From Pseudomonas mangrovi (GTDB lineage Bacteria > Pseudomonadota > Gammaproteobacteria > Pseudomonadales > Pseudomonadaceae), in contig NZ_QASN01000017.1 of assembly GCF_003052585.1 (NCBI RefSeq), forward strand, positions 124,001 to 188,000: a stretch of 64,000 nucleotides of DNA. The letters are read 5' to 3'. This document shows positions 53,415 to 62,314 of the stretch, in pieces. Position 1 is the stretch's first letter. Every line of letters begins with the position of its first letter. The translations under genes and the position numbers were made by a program. The notes under the pieces are model-generated. The model saw only the letters and a program-made list of their open reading frames with translations. It did no database searches and had not been told where the DNA came from.

Positions 53415-53993
53415 CTATTCGCTCACCCGGATATCCCAGTGCGCGCGGCTGTCGGAGAAATCCGCCTTGCCGGCAAAGCGCATCCGCAACAAACCGTCGC
53501 GATACTCCAGCTGCTCGAAGCCGTTGCCGGGCTGCGACGGCGCACTGATGTTGTCGGTGAAATTCTGCTCCTCGATGCCGTAGGCCATCACGTAGAAGCT
53601 GGTGACGTTCTCGGTGCTCACTTCGGGCCTGTCCAGGTGCGCCTCGACCAGCACATAGGGATACCACTGCCAGCGCGCCGGTTCAGGCGAGGCCTTCTGG
53701 AACAGAGCCATGCCGGGGAACGAGCGATTTTCCAGCACCTGCTGGCGCTCGGTATCGGACAGAGCATCGGGGGTGAACAGCACGCGCAACTTCAGCGGAT
53801 CGTCGCTGGGCAGGACCAGATAGTGCTGGAGTTCGAGCACCGTCTGGTTCTTGGTGTAGGAGCCGAGGTCGAGCGATTGCGTCTGCACGACCGCCGGCGA
53901 GGTGCTCGGCGTGGCCGCGGGAGGGGTTGCGGCCTGGTCGCAGCCGACCAGTGCGAGCAGCACAAGGGCAGCGCCTGAAAGAGATGAACGCAT
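53415..53993 (-). CDS. Predicted lipoprotein of unknown function
   Basis: 192 aa. A lipobox LALVGC ends the leader at about residue 18. A Pro/Thr/Ala-rich linker follows (AATPPAATPSTSPAV), then a compact domain containing WQWYPYVLVEAHLDRPE and SFYVMAYGIEEQNF. It is likely anchored in the outer or inner membrane facing the periplasm. No family is recognised. The gene precedes the GST-like gene in the same direction. Confidence 0.7.
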   Translation of the reverse strand: MRSSLSGAALVLLALVGCDQAATPPAATPSTSPAVVQTQSLDLGSYTKNQTVLELQHYLVLPSDDPLKLRVLFTPDALSDTERQQVLENRSFPGMALFQKASPEPARWQWYPYVLVEAHLDRPEVSTENVTSFYVMAYGIEEQNFTDNISAPSQPGNGFEQLEYRDGLLRMRFAGKADFSDSRAHWDIRVSE

Positions 53994-54113
53994 GAGAGTT
54001 CTCTTGCTGGAGATCAGGCAGGCGATTAAAGCAGAACCGGCGGCAGAGCGCGCGGGCTCGAACCTGCCTGGGAGCGCCGGCAGAATGCCGGAGTCCCTCA
54101 GGCGCGGAGAGCC

Positions 54114-54884
54114 TCAGCTGCCAAGTCCATAGATCTGCTTGCGCAATTCGGGCGTCATGTTCGACTTCGGATCGTACAGCCAGGCATTGAAGGCCCGGTT
54201 GCGCACCGCCCGCAGGTGCAACGAGTCGGCCAGCTGGTTCGCCCGCCGCTCACCATCGACCGCCGTCTGCCCCAGGCCCTTCTGCTTCGCCTCGCTGCTT
54301 AGCTCGCGCAAGCGCCCGGCCTCATCGCTCTGCTGCCGGGTCACGCCGGCCGAGTGATCAGCCATCACCCAGCATTCACGACAGAAACGCGCTTTGGTCG
54401 TGAGCAGCCAATCCTCCTGCGCAGAGCCCGGCGCTGCAGTCAGGCGCGCCGGGTAGCTGTAGTGAGCACTGATATAGATCTCTTCCAGATCGGCGTCGAA
54501 GACCACCCGCATACCACCGCCGACCGCGCCAAATTCGAAGTGCCGGGCGCGCTGATCGATGCGGTCACGCTGGCTTCCACCCTCATAGCGTCCTTCGTCA
54601 TTGCCGTGGATGGGCGTATCCGGTCGGAAGCTGATGGCCCCCTCGGCCAGGGCATTGCGAAAGAACAGTTCGATGTTGCTGAAGCGGGCTTGCAGAAGGG
54701 AAAGATCGAGGACCGGCTTTTGAATCGCGGCGCGCGTGCGAGGCTTGTCGAACCCTGGATTGCACAGCGCCAGCAAGGCGCCATGAATATGAAGGAGCGG
54801 GTTGCCGGGATCGAACCCCTGATCGAAGGCGATCGCCAGTTCCGGGGCGCTATGCGTGTTTTTCAGGGCGAAGGGGTGGGGCAT
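54114..54884 (-). CDS. Hypothetical protein, large soluble
   Basis: 256 aa from ATG 54884, supported by an AGGAAG six bases upstream; the frame to 54911 is longer. The protein has no membrane helix or signal. A central stretch, HFEFGAVGGGMRVVFDADLE, and a repeated charged C-terminal helix (EAKQKGLGQTAVDGERRANQ) are seen. It may be a secreted effector or an immunity-type protein, but no motif supports that. No relation to neighbours. Confidence 0.6.
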   Translation of the reverse strand: MPHPFALKNTHSAPELAIAFDQGFDPGNPLLHIHGALLALCNPGFDKPRTRAAIQKPVLDLSLLQARFSNIELFFRNALAEGAISFRPDTPIHGNDEGRYEGGSQRDRIDQRARHFEFGAVGGGMRVVFDADLEEIYISAHYSYPARLTAAPGSAQEDWLLTTKARFCRECWVMADHSAGVTRQQSDEAGRLRELSSEAKQKGLGQTAVDGERRANQLADSLHLRAVRNRAFNAWLYDPKSNMTPELRKQIYGLGS

Positions 54885-55068
54885 GGCAGTCTTCCTTGCT
54901 TGCAGGTTCATGATCAGCGGGCCTGCGACGAGCCCGGCCGGAGGCTGAACGCAAGCGCGTCACGCAGCATAGTCGGAGGTCATGGGCGCGCCAGCGTAGT
55001 CGTCAGAAAGCTCTGCGAGGACCCACGAAGGGCCGCAGCGCTACCCGGCCGGCCATCTTCAACCAGCG

Positions 55069-56304
55069 CTACAGGTGCGCCGGAATCACCAGTCCCTTGC
55101 GCCGGTATGCCTCGATATCGACACCAAAGGCCCCGCTGCCATGCACCTCGCGGACGCGATAGGCACGCCCGGCGGCGTCGCGTGGCAGCGCTGCCAGGTC
55201 GAGGATGAACTCCTTGCAGGGCTGCTTCTGCGCATCCAGCACGCAGAGCAGGCGAGGCTTGAGTTTGCTCTGCGGCGAGCAGCCGATGATGATGCCGACC
55301 TCGCCGCTGTTCAGCTCGGCGATCTCGCCGGGCGGATAGATGCCGACCATGCGGATGAAGTGGCCGACGATGTCCTCGTCGAAGTGGCTGTTGACCGAGT
55401 CCAGCAGGATGCGCAGCGATTCCAGGCTGGAGCGACCCTTGCTGTAGATGCGGTCGCTGTTGATCGCGTCGTAGGCGTCGGCTACCGCGATCAGCTTGGC
55501 GAAGTAAGGTATTCGCCCGGCATCCAGTCCCCGCGGATAGCCACGTCCGTCCAGACGCTCATGGTGCGAGTAGGCAACGTCCACCGTGGCGGCGGTCACC
55601 TGCTGGTTGCTCATCAGCAGCTTGCGGCCTTCGCTGGCGTGGCTCTGCATCACCCGCAACTCGTCTGCCGTCAGGGCGCCGGGCTTGTTCAGGATCTCGT
55701 TGGGCACCTTGATCTTGCCGACGTCGTGCAGCATGCCGCAGACGCCGATCTGCTCGAGTTGGTAACTGGGCAACCCCAGCTCCCGCCCCAACGCAATCGA
55801 CAGGATCGACACCCGCAGAGAGTGCTCGGCGGTGTAGTCGTCGCTGTTCTTGATCCGCGCCAGCCAGAGCATCGCTGCCGGGTTGCGCAGGATGCTCTCG
55901 ACGCACTCCTTGATCACCCGCTTGACCGCACCGACATCCAGCTCCTGACCCAGCCTGACCGCCTGCAGGATGCGTAGTGATTCGTCCCGGGCGGCATGCC
56001 AGACGGGTGAGGCCTGCTCCGCCTCACGATTGAAGTCGACCTTGGCGATCAGTGGCTGTAGCTGCTCGGCCCGCGCGCTGTTCTCTGCCAGTTGCTCGCG
56101 CACACCGAGCGAGCGGCGCGCATCCACCCAGACATAACTGCAGACCTCGCCGAGCAGTCGGATCTCCTCCTGCATGCGGATGCGAAAGCCCTGGAACAGA
56201 AACGGGGTTTCGGTCCACGGCCTGTCCAACTCGACGACATACATGCCGATGGCCAACTGGGCGATATCGACCCTGATGCGATCGGCTCTGGCTTCATCCG
56301 CCAT
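55069..56304 (-). CDS. HD-GYP-type c-di-GMP phosphodiesterase with DUF3391 domain
   Basis: 411 aa from ATG 56304 with GGAGAG upstream. An N-terminal DUF3391-like domain (VDIAQLAIGMYVVELDRPW) is followed by the HD-GYP catalytic domain: HSLRVSILSIALGREL, HDVGKIKVPNEILNKPG (the HD pair), HHERLDGRGYPRGLDAGRIP (the GYP loop) and IAVADAYDAINSDR. All metal ligands look intact, so it should hydrolyse c-di-GMP. It is about 26 kb from the GGDEF-EAL gene, so the two may affect the same pool. Confidence 0.92.
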   Translation of the reverse strand: MADEARADRIRVDIAQLAIGMYVVELDRPWTETPFLFQGFRIRMQEEIRLLGEVCSYVWVDARRSLGVREQLAENSARAEQLQPLIAKVDFNREAEQASPVWHAARDESLRILQAVRLGQELDVGAVKRVIKECVESILRNPAAMLWLARIKNSDDYTAEHSLRVSILSIALGRELGLPSYQLEQIGVCGMLHDVGKIKVPNEILNKPGALTADELRVMQSHASEGRKLLMSNQQVTAATVDVAYSHHERLDGRGYPRGLDAGRIPYFAKLIAVADAYDAINSDRIYSKGRSSLESLRILLDSVNSHFDEDIVGHFIRMVGIYPPGEIAELNSGEVGIIIGCSPQSKLKPRLLCVLDAQKQPCKEFILDLAALPRDAAGRAYRVREVHGSGAFGVDIEAYRRKGLVIPAHL

Positions 56305-56457
56305 GCAGCTCTCCGGAAGAGCGAATTTCAAGATGGCGATTAGCCATTATTCGGGCAGGGAGCGGCAAATTGCATTTGCCTATCGGCACGCGCTCGGAAA
56401 GAGCATAGCGGGGCTGGCGTTCCCTGCAGTGGACAGTCGTCGTGCCGCCCAGAAAGG

Positions 56458-57033
56458 TCAGCGTCCGACCGGACCAACGCATGACTCCAGTCGGAACAGA
56501 CCCGGATAGTCGATCACCACGCCCTGCCCGGAGACCTTCAGGATGCCCTGGTAGCCGACGCTCGGCGCCGCATAGTCGTATTCGCGCTGCGCGACCCGTC
56601 GATACTGTTGTGGCAGCAACTCCAGGCGCAGCGCGGGAAAAGCCAGATAGGCCGCCGGCGCTGGCGCCGTCTCGCCCACAGCCAGGGCCAGCCGGCGCAA
56701 CGGCAGCAGATTGGTCGCGGGAGTGAAACCAAGGTCCAGATCCAGGCAGCCATCCAGCGCCGGTTGAGCGCCGCCGTTCAGCGTCCAGCAGCCATCCTCG
56801 ACATGCACCCGCAGCTTGATCGCTTTCGCGCCCAGCCAGCCATCGACGCTCGCTCGTCGTGCGCAAAAAGCGGCGTCTGCGTCGACTCGATAGCGCAACT
56901 GGCAGACCTGTCCGTCAGCGATGAACACCGCCATGCCCTCCAGCCGCACACGCCCCTTGCTCAGCCAAAGCCGGCAGGCGTCGTGGCCGACGTCGTCCAG
57001 ACGGCGCCAGAGCATCTGCAAGGACTCATTCAT
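56458..57033 (-). CDS. Putative glycolipid-binding domain protein
   Basis: 191 aa. The pattern VCQLRYRVDADAAFCARRAS, then DLDLGFTPATNLLPLRRLAL, is typical of the DUF1089/putative glycolipid-binding family, a beta-barrel whose ligand is predicted from structure. GGAG precedes the start. The gene is in a minus-strand run with the small membrane genes upstream. It may bind a sugar lipid or another amphiphile. Confidence 0.78.
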   Translation of the reverse strand: MNESLQMLWRRLDDVGHDACRLWLSKGRVRLEGMAVFIADGQVCQLRYRVDADAAFCARRASVDGWLGAKAIKLRVHVEDGCWTLNGGAQPALDGCLDLDLGFTPATNLLPLRRLALAVGETAPAPAAYLAFPALRLELLPQQYRRVAQREYDYAAPSVGYQGILKVSGQGVVIDYPGLFRLESCVGPVGR

Positions 57034-57192
57034 CTAGCCATCTCCGCCTCATCGACTGCACTTGGACGGCCACGGCTCCGCAGGGTTTGATCGGGGACTG
57101 ACCGCCGTCGACCGGGTCCTTCCGGGCAGAAGCCGCGCTCAAAGCCCTGATCGTCCCCAGGCTTCAAGGGGGGAAGCAGCGGAAACAGTGGC

Positions 57193-57474
57193 TCAGCTGT
57201 CGCGGTGGTCGGGGTCATGCGGTCGCGCCGGCGCCTTTGGTGGGCGCGAACTCGCCACCATCAGCACGCCTGCCAGGCCGGCCCCCAGGAGCGGTGAACA
57301 CATGCAGAGGAAAATCGCCAACATCGACAGTGGCTGCTGCAGCGCGCAATACCAGGCATCCCGGCAAAAGGAACCGATCAGCATGTTCGCGATGAAGAAC
57401 ACAATCACGCCCAACCAGATCGCTACCAGAGTGCCGCCCGCAGCGGCGAGCAGAAACAGAACCGGCTTGAACAT
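57193..57474 (-). CDS. Small membrane protein
   Basis: 93 aa from ATG 57474, chosen for AAGGAG at six bases. Two hydrophobic helices (residues 3-35 and 45-72), with Cys residues at each end (FCRDAWYCAL, LCMCSPLL), suggest a disulfide between them. Ends in a Pro/Arg-rich tail. No family is recognised. Member of the small minus-strand run 57.2-60.1 kb. Confidence 0.6.
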   Translation of the reverse strand: MFKPVLFLLAAAGGTLVAIWLGVIVFFIANMLIGSFCRDAWYCALQQPLSMLAIFLCMCSPLLGAGLAGVLMVASSRPPKAPARPHDPDHRDS

Positions 57475-57533
57475 TTCGAACTCCTTCAACGGCAGGCAAA
57501 CGCTCAAGCGGCTTCATGCGCCACTAAGGCGCC

Positions 57534-57857
57534 CTACTTGCGCCAGACGTATCGCGCGACCACGACCGGGCCAGCAAGGGCGAACAGCACCCACAGCACC
57601 AGCGCGGCCCACTCATGCAGGGCTTCGTATACCAAGCAGGCCCCATGCGGCTGGAGACACAGCTGAAGCATTCCGGGATTCAGAAAAGCCTCGGCCAGAA
57701 GAAATGTCGAGGTCGTCAGCAACAGATGCAGCCCGACGCTGGCAGTACCTGCAAACAGAGCAAAGCTCAGCGGGCTCGCCAACCTGCGCCAGCGTCCGTA
57801 TCCATAGCTGCAGATGAGCGGGAGCCAGAGCCCGGCCAACAGTGCGAGCGCCATCAT
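57534..57857 (-). CDS. Small polytopic membrane protein
   Basis: 107 aa from ATG 57857, although no strong ribosome site precedes it and GTG 57875 is an alternative. Three or four hydrophobic helices fill the protein, with a Cys pair at LQLCLQPHGACLVY. Function unknown. It begins 18 bp from the stop of the TPR protein gene, so probably translated with it. Confidence 0.55.
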   Translation of the reverse strand: MMALALLAGLWLPLICSYGYGRWRRLASPLSFALFAGTASVGLHLLLTTSTFLLAEAFLNPGMLQLCLQPHGACLVYEALHEWAALVLWVLFALAGPVVVARYVWRK

Positions 57858-57874
57858 TCCCTGATCACCGTCCA

Positions 57875-58708
57875 CTAGTAGGAAAAACCAGCGCCAACCT
57901 TGCCGCCACGCAGATCACTGAGCACAAGGTCACGCAGCTCTTCGAACACCGGCTCACGGGCCAGAAAACTCACCAGATACTGGCGGCGCTTGTCGAAAGC
58001 ATCGAAGAAGTACGGCAGTGCATCGGCGCCATGAGCCTTGCGCACGGCGTCCTCCATTCCCGCTCGGTAGGTGGTCTGGTAACGACGTTCCGAGCCATCC
58101 GGGAACTGCGCAATGAATACGTAGCGCGGCTTGCCGGCGGCCGGCTTGAAGTACTCCAGGCCATGCACGTCCACCTCGCCGACCGCCACACGCTGGCGCA
58201 GGTAGAGGTTCTCGCTGACCAACCCATCGGTCTTGCCGGCGGCCACCAGTGCCAGCAGATGCTCACGCATCGAGTGCGCCTGTTGCAGCTGGTCCAGACC
58301 CTGGTAGCGCTGCACCAGATAGGCGGCAAAGCCCGCATGCTCCGCAAACGCCTGCTGCGCTCGCTGCGCAGCTTTCAGAGAGCGCTCCTGCTGACCATCG
58401 GCATCCAGCGCATCCAGCAATGCCTGCAACGCCCAGCGGTCAGTCGGGTCCAGCGCCAGCGCCTGTTCGAACGCCACCACCGCCGGGCCAGGCTGCTGGG
58501 TGCGCAGGTACAGCTTGCCCAGGTAGTAGAGGCTGTTGACCGATGGCTGGTCGAGCTGGTGGAGCGACTCGAAACAGCTGATCGCCTCGGCAGGCGCGGC
58601 GTCCATCCGTGCCACGCAGGACTGGTAATGGGCCTCCACCTCACCGTCCGACAAAGCCAGGGCCGGACCGCACAACAGCAGCGCCAGCAACGGCAACATC
58701 TTTTTCAT
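57875..58708 (-). CDS. Secreted TPR-containing protein
   Basis: 277 aa from ATG 58708, with AGGAT eight bases upstream. A signal peptide ends at PALAL. TPR-like units follow: VNSLYYLGKLYLRTQQPGPA and VVAFEQALALDPTDRWALQA. The C-terminal third (KPRYVFIAQFPDGSERRYQT) has no recognised family. It should be periplasmic and act by protein binding. It sits in the middle of the small-gene run. Confidence 0.72.
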   Translation of the reverse strand: MKKMLPLLALLLCGPALALSDGEVEAHYQSCVARMDAAPAEAISCFESLHQLDQPSVNSLYYLGKLYLRTQQPGPAVVAFEQALALDPTDRWALQALLDALDADGQQERSLKAAQRAQQAFAEHAGFAAYLVQRYQGLDQLQQAHSMREHLLALVAAGKTDGLVSENLYLRQRVAVGEVDVHGLEYFKPAAGKPRYVFIAQFPDGSERRYQTTYRAGMEDAVRKAHGADALPYFFDAFDKRRQYLVSFLAREPVFEELRDLVLSDLRGGKVGAGFSY

Positions 58709-58779
58709 CAGCAACATCCTTGTGTTTAGCAAAGGGAAAGCGCGGCAAGCGGGTTGCCCCATGCCCGGAGAACGGCTTT

Positions 58780-59112
58780 TCAACCCATTCTTGAGCGCCA
58801 GACTCGGACCAGATAGGGCAAGAAATACACGGGTACCAATGCCACGAGCACTGCCAGGATCGCAAAGGGTGCCCAGGGAAATGGCCAGTCCTGGAACCCC
58901 AGCAGCGAGCCCCAGCGGTCAGGCCCTTTGATGACACTCAAAAGCGCCAAGACCGCTGAAACAGCCGCATGCATCAACAGCCTCCAGACGCGGAAGAAAC
59001 CTCGCAAAGCAGGCCAACGGAAGCCTAGAACGAACCATCCGCTCCAAACGCTCAGCAATGGCACAGCGACCAGCCAAGCCAGCAGTAGTGCCAACTCGAG
59101 AGGGGTGATCAT
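58780..59112 (-). CDS. Hypothetical membrane protein
   Basis: 110 aa with three hydrophobic helices (about residues 5-28, 45-60 and 78-100). Its ATG overlaps the stop of the upstream DUF4265-type gene by four bases (ATGA), which indicates coupled translation. No similarity is recognised. It may be a partner, for example an immunity or anchoring protein, of the upstream protein. Confidence 0.6.
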   Translation of the reverse strand: MITPLELALLLAWLVAVPLLSVWSGWFVLGFRWPALRGFFRVWRLLMHAAVSAVLALLSVIKGPDRWGSLLGFQDWPFPWAPFAILAVLVALVPVYFLPYLVRVWRSRMG

Positions 59113-59618
59113 TCACCTGCTCCATCAGCAGAAGTTGGCGGCCGCGATTCTTCTTCGTCTGGAGCATCATCGAAGCTGCCATCAACGCGCGGCTGACAGG
59201 TTTCGAAGATCAGATAGCCTGCCGCCTCAAGCTCATCCAGTTGATCGAATACCCCAAGATGGTCGCTTGTCGGGGGAAGGTCGACAGCGACAATGCGGCT
59301 GTCAGCCCGCTCCAAGGAGGCTCCGAAGGGACGCAACAACATCAGCAGATCTTCCTGCCGCTCACGCTCGGTAATTTCGAATCGGACCCGATAAGTTCGA
59401 TGTCCGCTGGGCTCAACGACTTCCTGAATCTGCAGAATCCCATCAGCTCCGCGCGTGGCGCGGACAATGTCGAGATAGCTCAGGCCATAGGCAAAGAATG
59501 GGACGTTTTCCAGACGGTATAGATCGACACCCAACGGCGAAGCCCAGAAAGTCTCCGAGTTGATTGCCCAGTGATTGGGCAGTTCCACGCACACCTTGAC
59601 CAGACCTTCTTCGCTCAT
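59109..59618 (-). CDS. DUF4265-family protein
   Basis: 169 aa from ATG 59618, with GGAG six bases upstream. The pattern WASPLGVDLYRLENVPFFAY, and VVEPSGHRTYRVRF, matches DUF4265. The C-terminal tail is acidic (DDAPDEEESRPPT). The family is found near toxin-like genes and in variable loci, but its function is unknown. It shares an ATGA overlap with the following membrane gene. Confidence 0.75.
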   Translation of the reverse strand: MSEEGLVKVCVELPNHWAINSETFWASPLGVDLYRLENVPFFAYGLSYLDIVRATRGADGILQIQEVVEPSGHRTYRVRFEITERERQEDLLMLLRPFGASLERADSRIVAVDLPPTSDHLGVFDQLDELEAAGYLIFETCQPRVDGSFDDAPDEEESRPPTSADGAGE

Positions 59619-59706
59619 CTGCACTCCGAGCTTCTGTTCCAAGTAATTGATTCCTGGCTGGCAGCAACGGCCCGGCAAGCCAGCGAACGCCCTCGCTGCT
59701 GTCACT

Positions 59707-60093
59707 CTAGAACCGTACGAACGTCAGCGTCCGGATCCTCGCTCTGGTTCGGGCAGAGCTTGCGAACCACAGCCAGACGGCCAACCCCGCCGCCGCGCCA
59801 GCGATCCCCAGCGCGAGCCAGGACCGGACTACGGCGAAGAAAACCAGCAGAACGGTGCCGGTGCTGGTCATGCACCAGAACAGCGTCTCCAGAACGCCCT
59901 CGACGAGAGTCACGGGTGCGCTGCTCTGCGTGGCCAGTACGTGGCCGGCGCTCATGGCCAGCAGCGTCGAGAAACAGATCAGGTAACCACCGGCGGCTCC
60001 GATCAGGGCACCGCCGATGAACAGAAAGGGCGCCAGCACATAGGTGCCGGCGTAGAGAAATGCTCCGAGTGCGCCTTTCATCTCCGGGTGCAT
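59707..60093 (-). CDS. Small membrane protein
   Basis: 128 aa from ATG 60093 with AGGAGG upstream. Four hydrophobic helices, one with a cluster of small residues (FIGGALIGAAGGYLIC), then a basic tail (SSARTRARIRTL). No family recognised. It lies 81 bp downstream of the serine protease gene and may belong to its operon. Confidence 0.6.
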   Translation of the reverse strand: MHPEMKGALGAFLYAGTYVLAPFLFIGGALIGAAGGYLICFSTLLAMSAGHVLATQSSAPVTLVEGVLETLFWCMTSTGTVLLVFFAVVRSWLALGIAGAAAGLAVWLWFASSARTRARIRTLTFVRF

Positions 60094-60173
60094 CTCGCCT
60101 CCTTGTCGCTGCAGCTGGCTGCTAGATCCTTGATCGTTCCGATGCTCCGCACGGGAACAACGCCCCGCGGCGG

Positions 60174-61241
60174 TCAACCCTGGCAGCGAATCGCCACGGT
60201 GTAGTCCTGTGCCGCGCGTGAGGTGGCGGCGTGCTCGCTGATATCGCTCAACCTGCTTTGCTGGTAATCGACCCCCTGTTGGCCAAGAAAGGCTTTCAGC
60301 TCGCGCAACTGGATGGCGAAATTGACGTTCTGCGGTACCGAGCCACTGGCGGCGAGACCGTAGTTGTCGTTGAGCTTGCTGACCACCACACCGATCAGCT
60401 GACCGTAGCGATCCAGCACCGGTCCACCGCTGCTGCCGGGCTGGATAGGTGCGCTGATCTGAAACAGGCCCTGATTGCCGGCCGCCCCGCTGAGCGCGCT
60501 GACATTACCGGTAGTGATGTTCAGCGAGCCAAGAATGTGCCGCAGTGGATAGCCGGCCACCAGCAGCGACTCGCCCAGTTCGAGCTGGTCGTCGCCCCGT
60601 AGCGAGACGACCCCGGCACCCGGCTGACTGGCCCGCAGCAGGGCAAGGTCGCGGCCGGTGTCGCGAGCCAGCAGCTCGACCGGGATGTCGTCTTCACCGA
60701 TGCTGATCCGGCTGCAGCCAACCACCACGTGGTTGTTGGTCACTATCAGCCGCGCGTTGACATGAAAGCCGGTGCCGTAGGACGCCTTGCCCGTCGCCGG
60801 ACCGTTGGGGGCACCGCTGTCGATCCCCGCCTCGCCACGACAGGCCAGCAGGGAGCCGTTCAGGCAGGCCGTTTCGGTCATGCCGGCAATCCGCTGCGGC
60901 GGGTAGCCGAGGCGCGATTTGTCGGAAACGAAGTTGGCGATCTCGACGATCTGCGGGTGGCGGCTGGGCGGGAACATCTGATGTACGTCCACCAGCTTGT
61001 AGCCACGGGTGAAGGCATTGGCGACTTCACCGCCAAGCCGGCCGACGTCTGTACAACACACCGGATCGACGGTCGGTCGCTGACGCGGCGCGGTGGTCTG
61101 CACATCGAGGCCGGCAGTTGCTGGCGGCGTCTGGCCAAAGTGTACCCGGCCGTTTTCATCGACCCAGCGGTGGATCGTACCGGCTTGGGCGGACGCTCCC
61201 AGACAGACAAGGAGAATCAGGCAAATCGATCTGCTGCGCAT
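60174..61241 (-). CDS. Secreted trypsin-like serine protease with N-terminal DUF4124
   Basis: 355 aa. A signal peptide ends at SAQAG. DUF4124 (IHRWVDENGRVHFGQTPP) follows at residues 22-45. The protease domain contains all three triad residues: His in IVTNNHVVVGC, Asp in GRDLALLRAS and Ser in PGSSGGPVLDRYG. It is a periplasmic, HtrA-like chymotrypsin-fold peptidase without a PDZ domain. A cysteine pair (CLNGSLLAC) lies before the domain. Its substrate could be an envelope protein or another gene product of this locus. Confidence 0.88.
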   Translation of the reverse strand: MRSRSICLILLVCLGASAQAGTIHRWVDENGRVHFGQTPPATAGLDVQTTAPRQRPTVDPVCCTDVGRLGGEVANAFTRGYKLVDVHQMFPPSRHPQIVEIANFVSDKSRLGYPPQRIAGMTETACLNGSLLACRGEAGIDSGAPNGPATGKASYGTGFHVNARLIVTNNHVVVGCSRISIGEDDIPVELLARDTGRDLALLRASQPGAGVVSLRGDDQLELGESLLVAGYPLRHILGSLNITTGNVSALSGAAGNQGLFQISAPIQPGSSGGPVLDRYGQLIGVVVSKLNDNYGLAASGSVPQNVNFAIQLRELKAFLGQQGVDYQQSRLSDISEHAATSRAAQDYTVAIRCQG

Positions 61242-61525
61242 GGGCCGTCCCTGGTGGCGCTGTTCGAGCCAGCGATTGTGCCCAGCGCGATGCGGCGACG
61301 CCAGCGTCCATTGCGCCCATCGCAGCAGGCGGGGCTGTTCACGGATGCCCGAGCGGGCAGAGGTGTTGAAAGTGCGGGCTCGTTACCCGAGTTGCCGGTC
61401 ATCGGCGCATCGGGTGTGCGGCCCTGCAGGTTGATGGCCCCCCCGCTGAAGCAGGGGAACCATCGGACAAGAAGCCACCCGCTGGCGGCTCAGCGACAGG
61501 CCGGATCAGCCGCCGCAACGAGAAC

Positions 61526-62158
61526 CTAGGCGAAGAACGGCGAGCGCAGCTGCCGGCTGGCTTGTTCCACCGGCCCCGCGTCGAAAACGCGTGCGGTGAA
61601 GGCAGCATTCAGATTGGCCGCCTCCGTAGGAAAGTAATCGACCGCGAATGCCGTTGCGTTTTCCACCGTGTCGAAGGCGTAGAACCCGCCCGGCGTATGG
61701 GTATTGATGCCACTCAGCCAGGTCTTGCCGAGGATGCCCGGTTGCTGCTTGAGGAGCGGATTCATCTCTCGCCAGGGCACCTGATCGAAAGGCAGATGCA
61801 GCTGCACTTCGGTGTAGACGAAGGCACCGGGTGGCATGTCGAGCTGACCACCGAAATGCACCGAGTTCATGTCTCTGCTTGCCTGTGCCACCACTTCCGC
61901 GTCGAAGATGCGGCTGCTCTGGGCGAGGTTGAAACCGCGCGCTTCGCTGGGAAAGTAGCCAGTAACGAAGCGTTGCGCATTGACCAGGCTGTCGAATGCG
62001 TAAAAACCGCCCAGTGACTGGCTTCCTGTCCCGGACAGCCAGGTTTTGTCGATAAGGCCGGGTTGTCGCAGCAACGTCCGGTTCAAGGCCTCCCAGGGCA
62101 CATCAGCAAAGAGCACGGAGTTTTGCAGCTCGGTGTAGACGAACGCTTTGGTCTGCAT
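61526..62158 (-). CDS. Tandem-duplicated YdhR-like protein
   Basis: 210 aa from ATG 62158 with a GGAAA site. Two halves of about 100 residues align well: TKAFVYTELQNSVLFADVPW with GAFVYTEVQLHLPFDQVPWR, and KTWLSG, GGFYAFD, YFPSEA/YFPTEA in both halves. YdhR-type proteins have a dimeric alpha-beta barrel fold like small monooxygenases. A fused duplicate would mimic the dimer in one chain. The divergent TetR gene with operators between them is the obvious regulator. Confidence 0.8.
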   Translation of the reverse strand: MQTKAFVYTELQNSVLFADVPWEALNRTLLRQPGLIDKTWLSGTGSQSLGGFYAFDSLVNAQRFVTGYFPSEARGFNLAQSSRIFDAEVVAQASRDMNSVHFGGQLDMPPGAFVYTEVQLHLPFDQVPWREMNPLLKQQPGILGKTWLSGINTHTPGGFYAFDTVENATAFAVDYFPTEAANLNAAFTARVFDAGPVEQASRQLRSPFFA

Positions 62159-62232
62159 CGGAGTTTTCCTTCCAGTTGGGTGCACAGGGCTGGCGCTGGC
62201 GCCGAGGCAACAGCTCCCGCACGACCGCTAAG

Positions 62233-62246
62233 ATAACGATCGTTAT
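62233..62246. promoter_or_regulatory. TetR operator ATAACGATCGTTAT
   Basis: Perfect 14-bp palindrome in the divergent region between the YdhR-like gene and tetR. Shares the AACGATCGTT core with the operator at 15316-15329. Confidence 0.75.
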
Positions 62247-62256
62247 TTAAATTGGC

Positions 62257-62270
62257 ATAGCGATCGTTAT
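62257..62270. promoter_or_regulatory. TetR operator copy 2, ATAGCGATCGTTAT
   Basis: Same as the site at 62233-62246 with one base changed (A to G at the fourth base), 24 bp downstream of it. Two repressor dimers would thus lie side by side. Confidence 0.65.
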
Positions 62271-62314
62271 CCAATCAAGTAGTATTTGTTCGAACGACAG
62301 TGTGGGGACATGCG

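Noticed and set aside
57030..57218. 62-codon frame ending with an ATGA overlap at the glycolipid-binding-like gene
   Set aside because: Low-complexity, Pro/Arg-rich, overlaps the end of the small membrane gene, and the glycolipid gene already has its own ribosome site. Coding cannot be excluded but is not supported.
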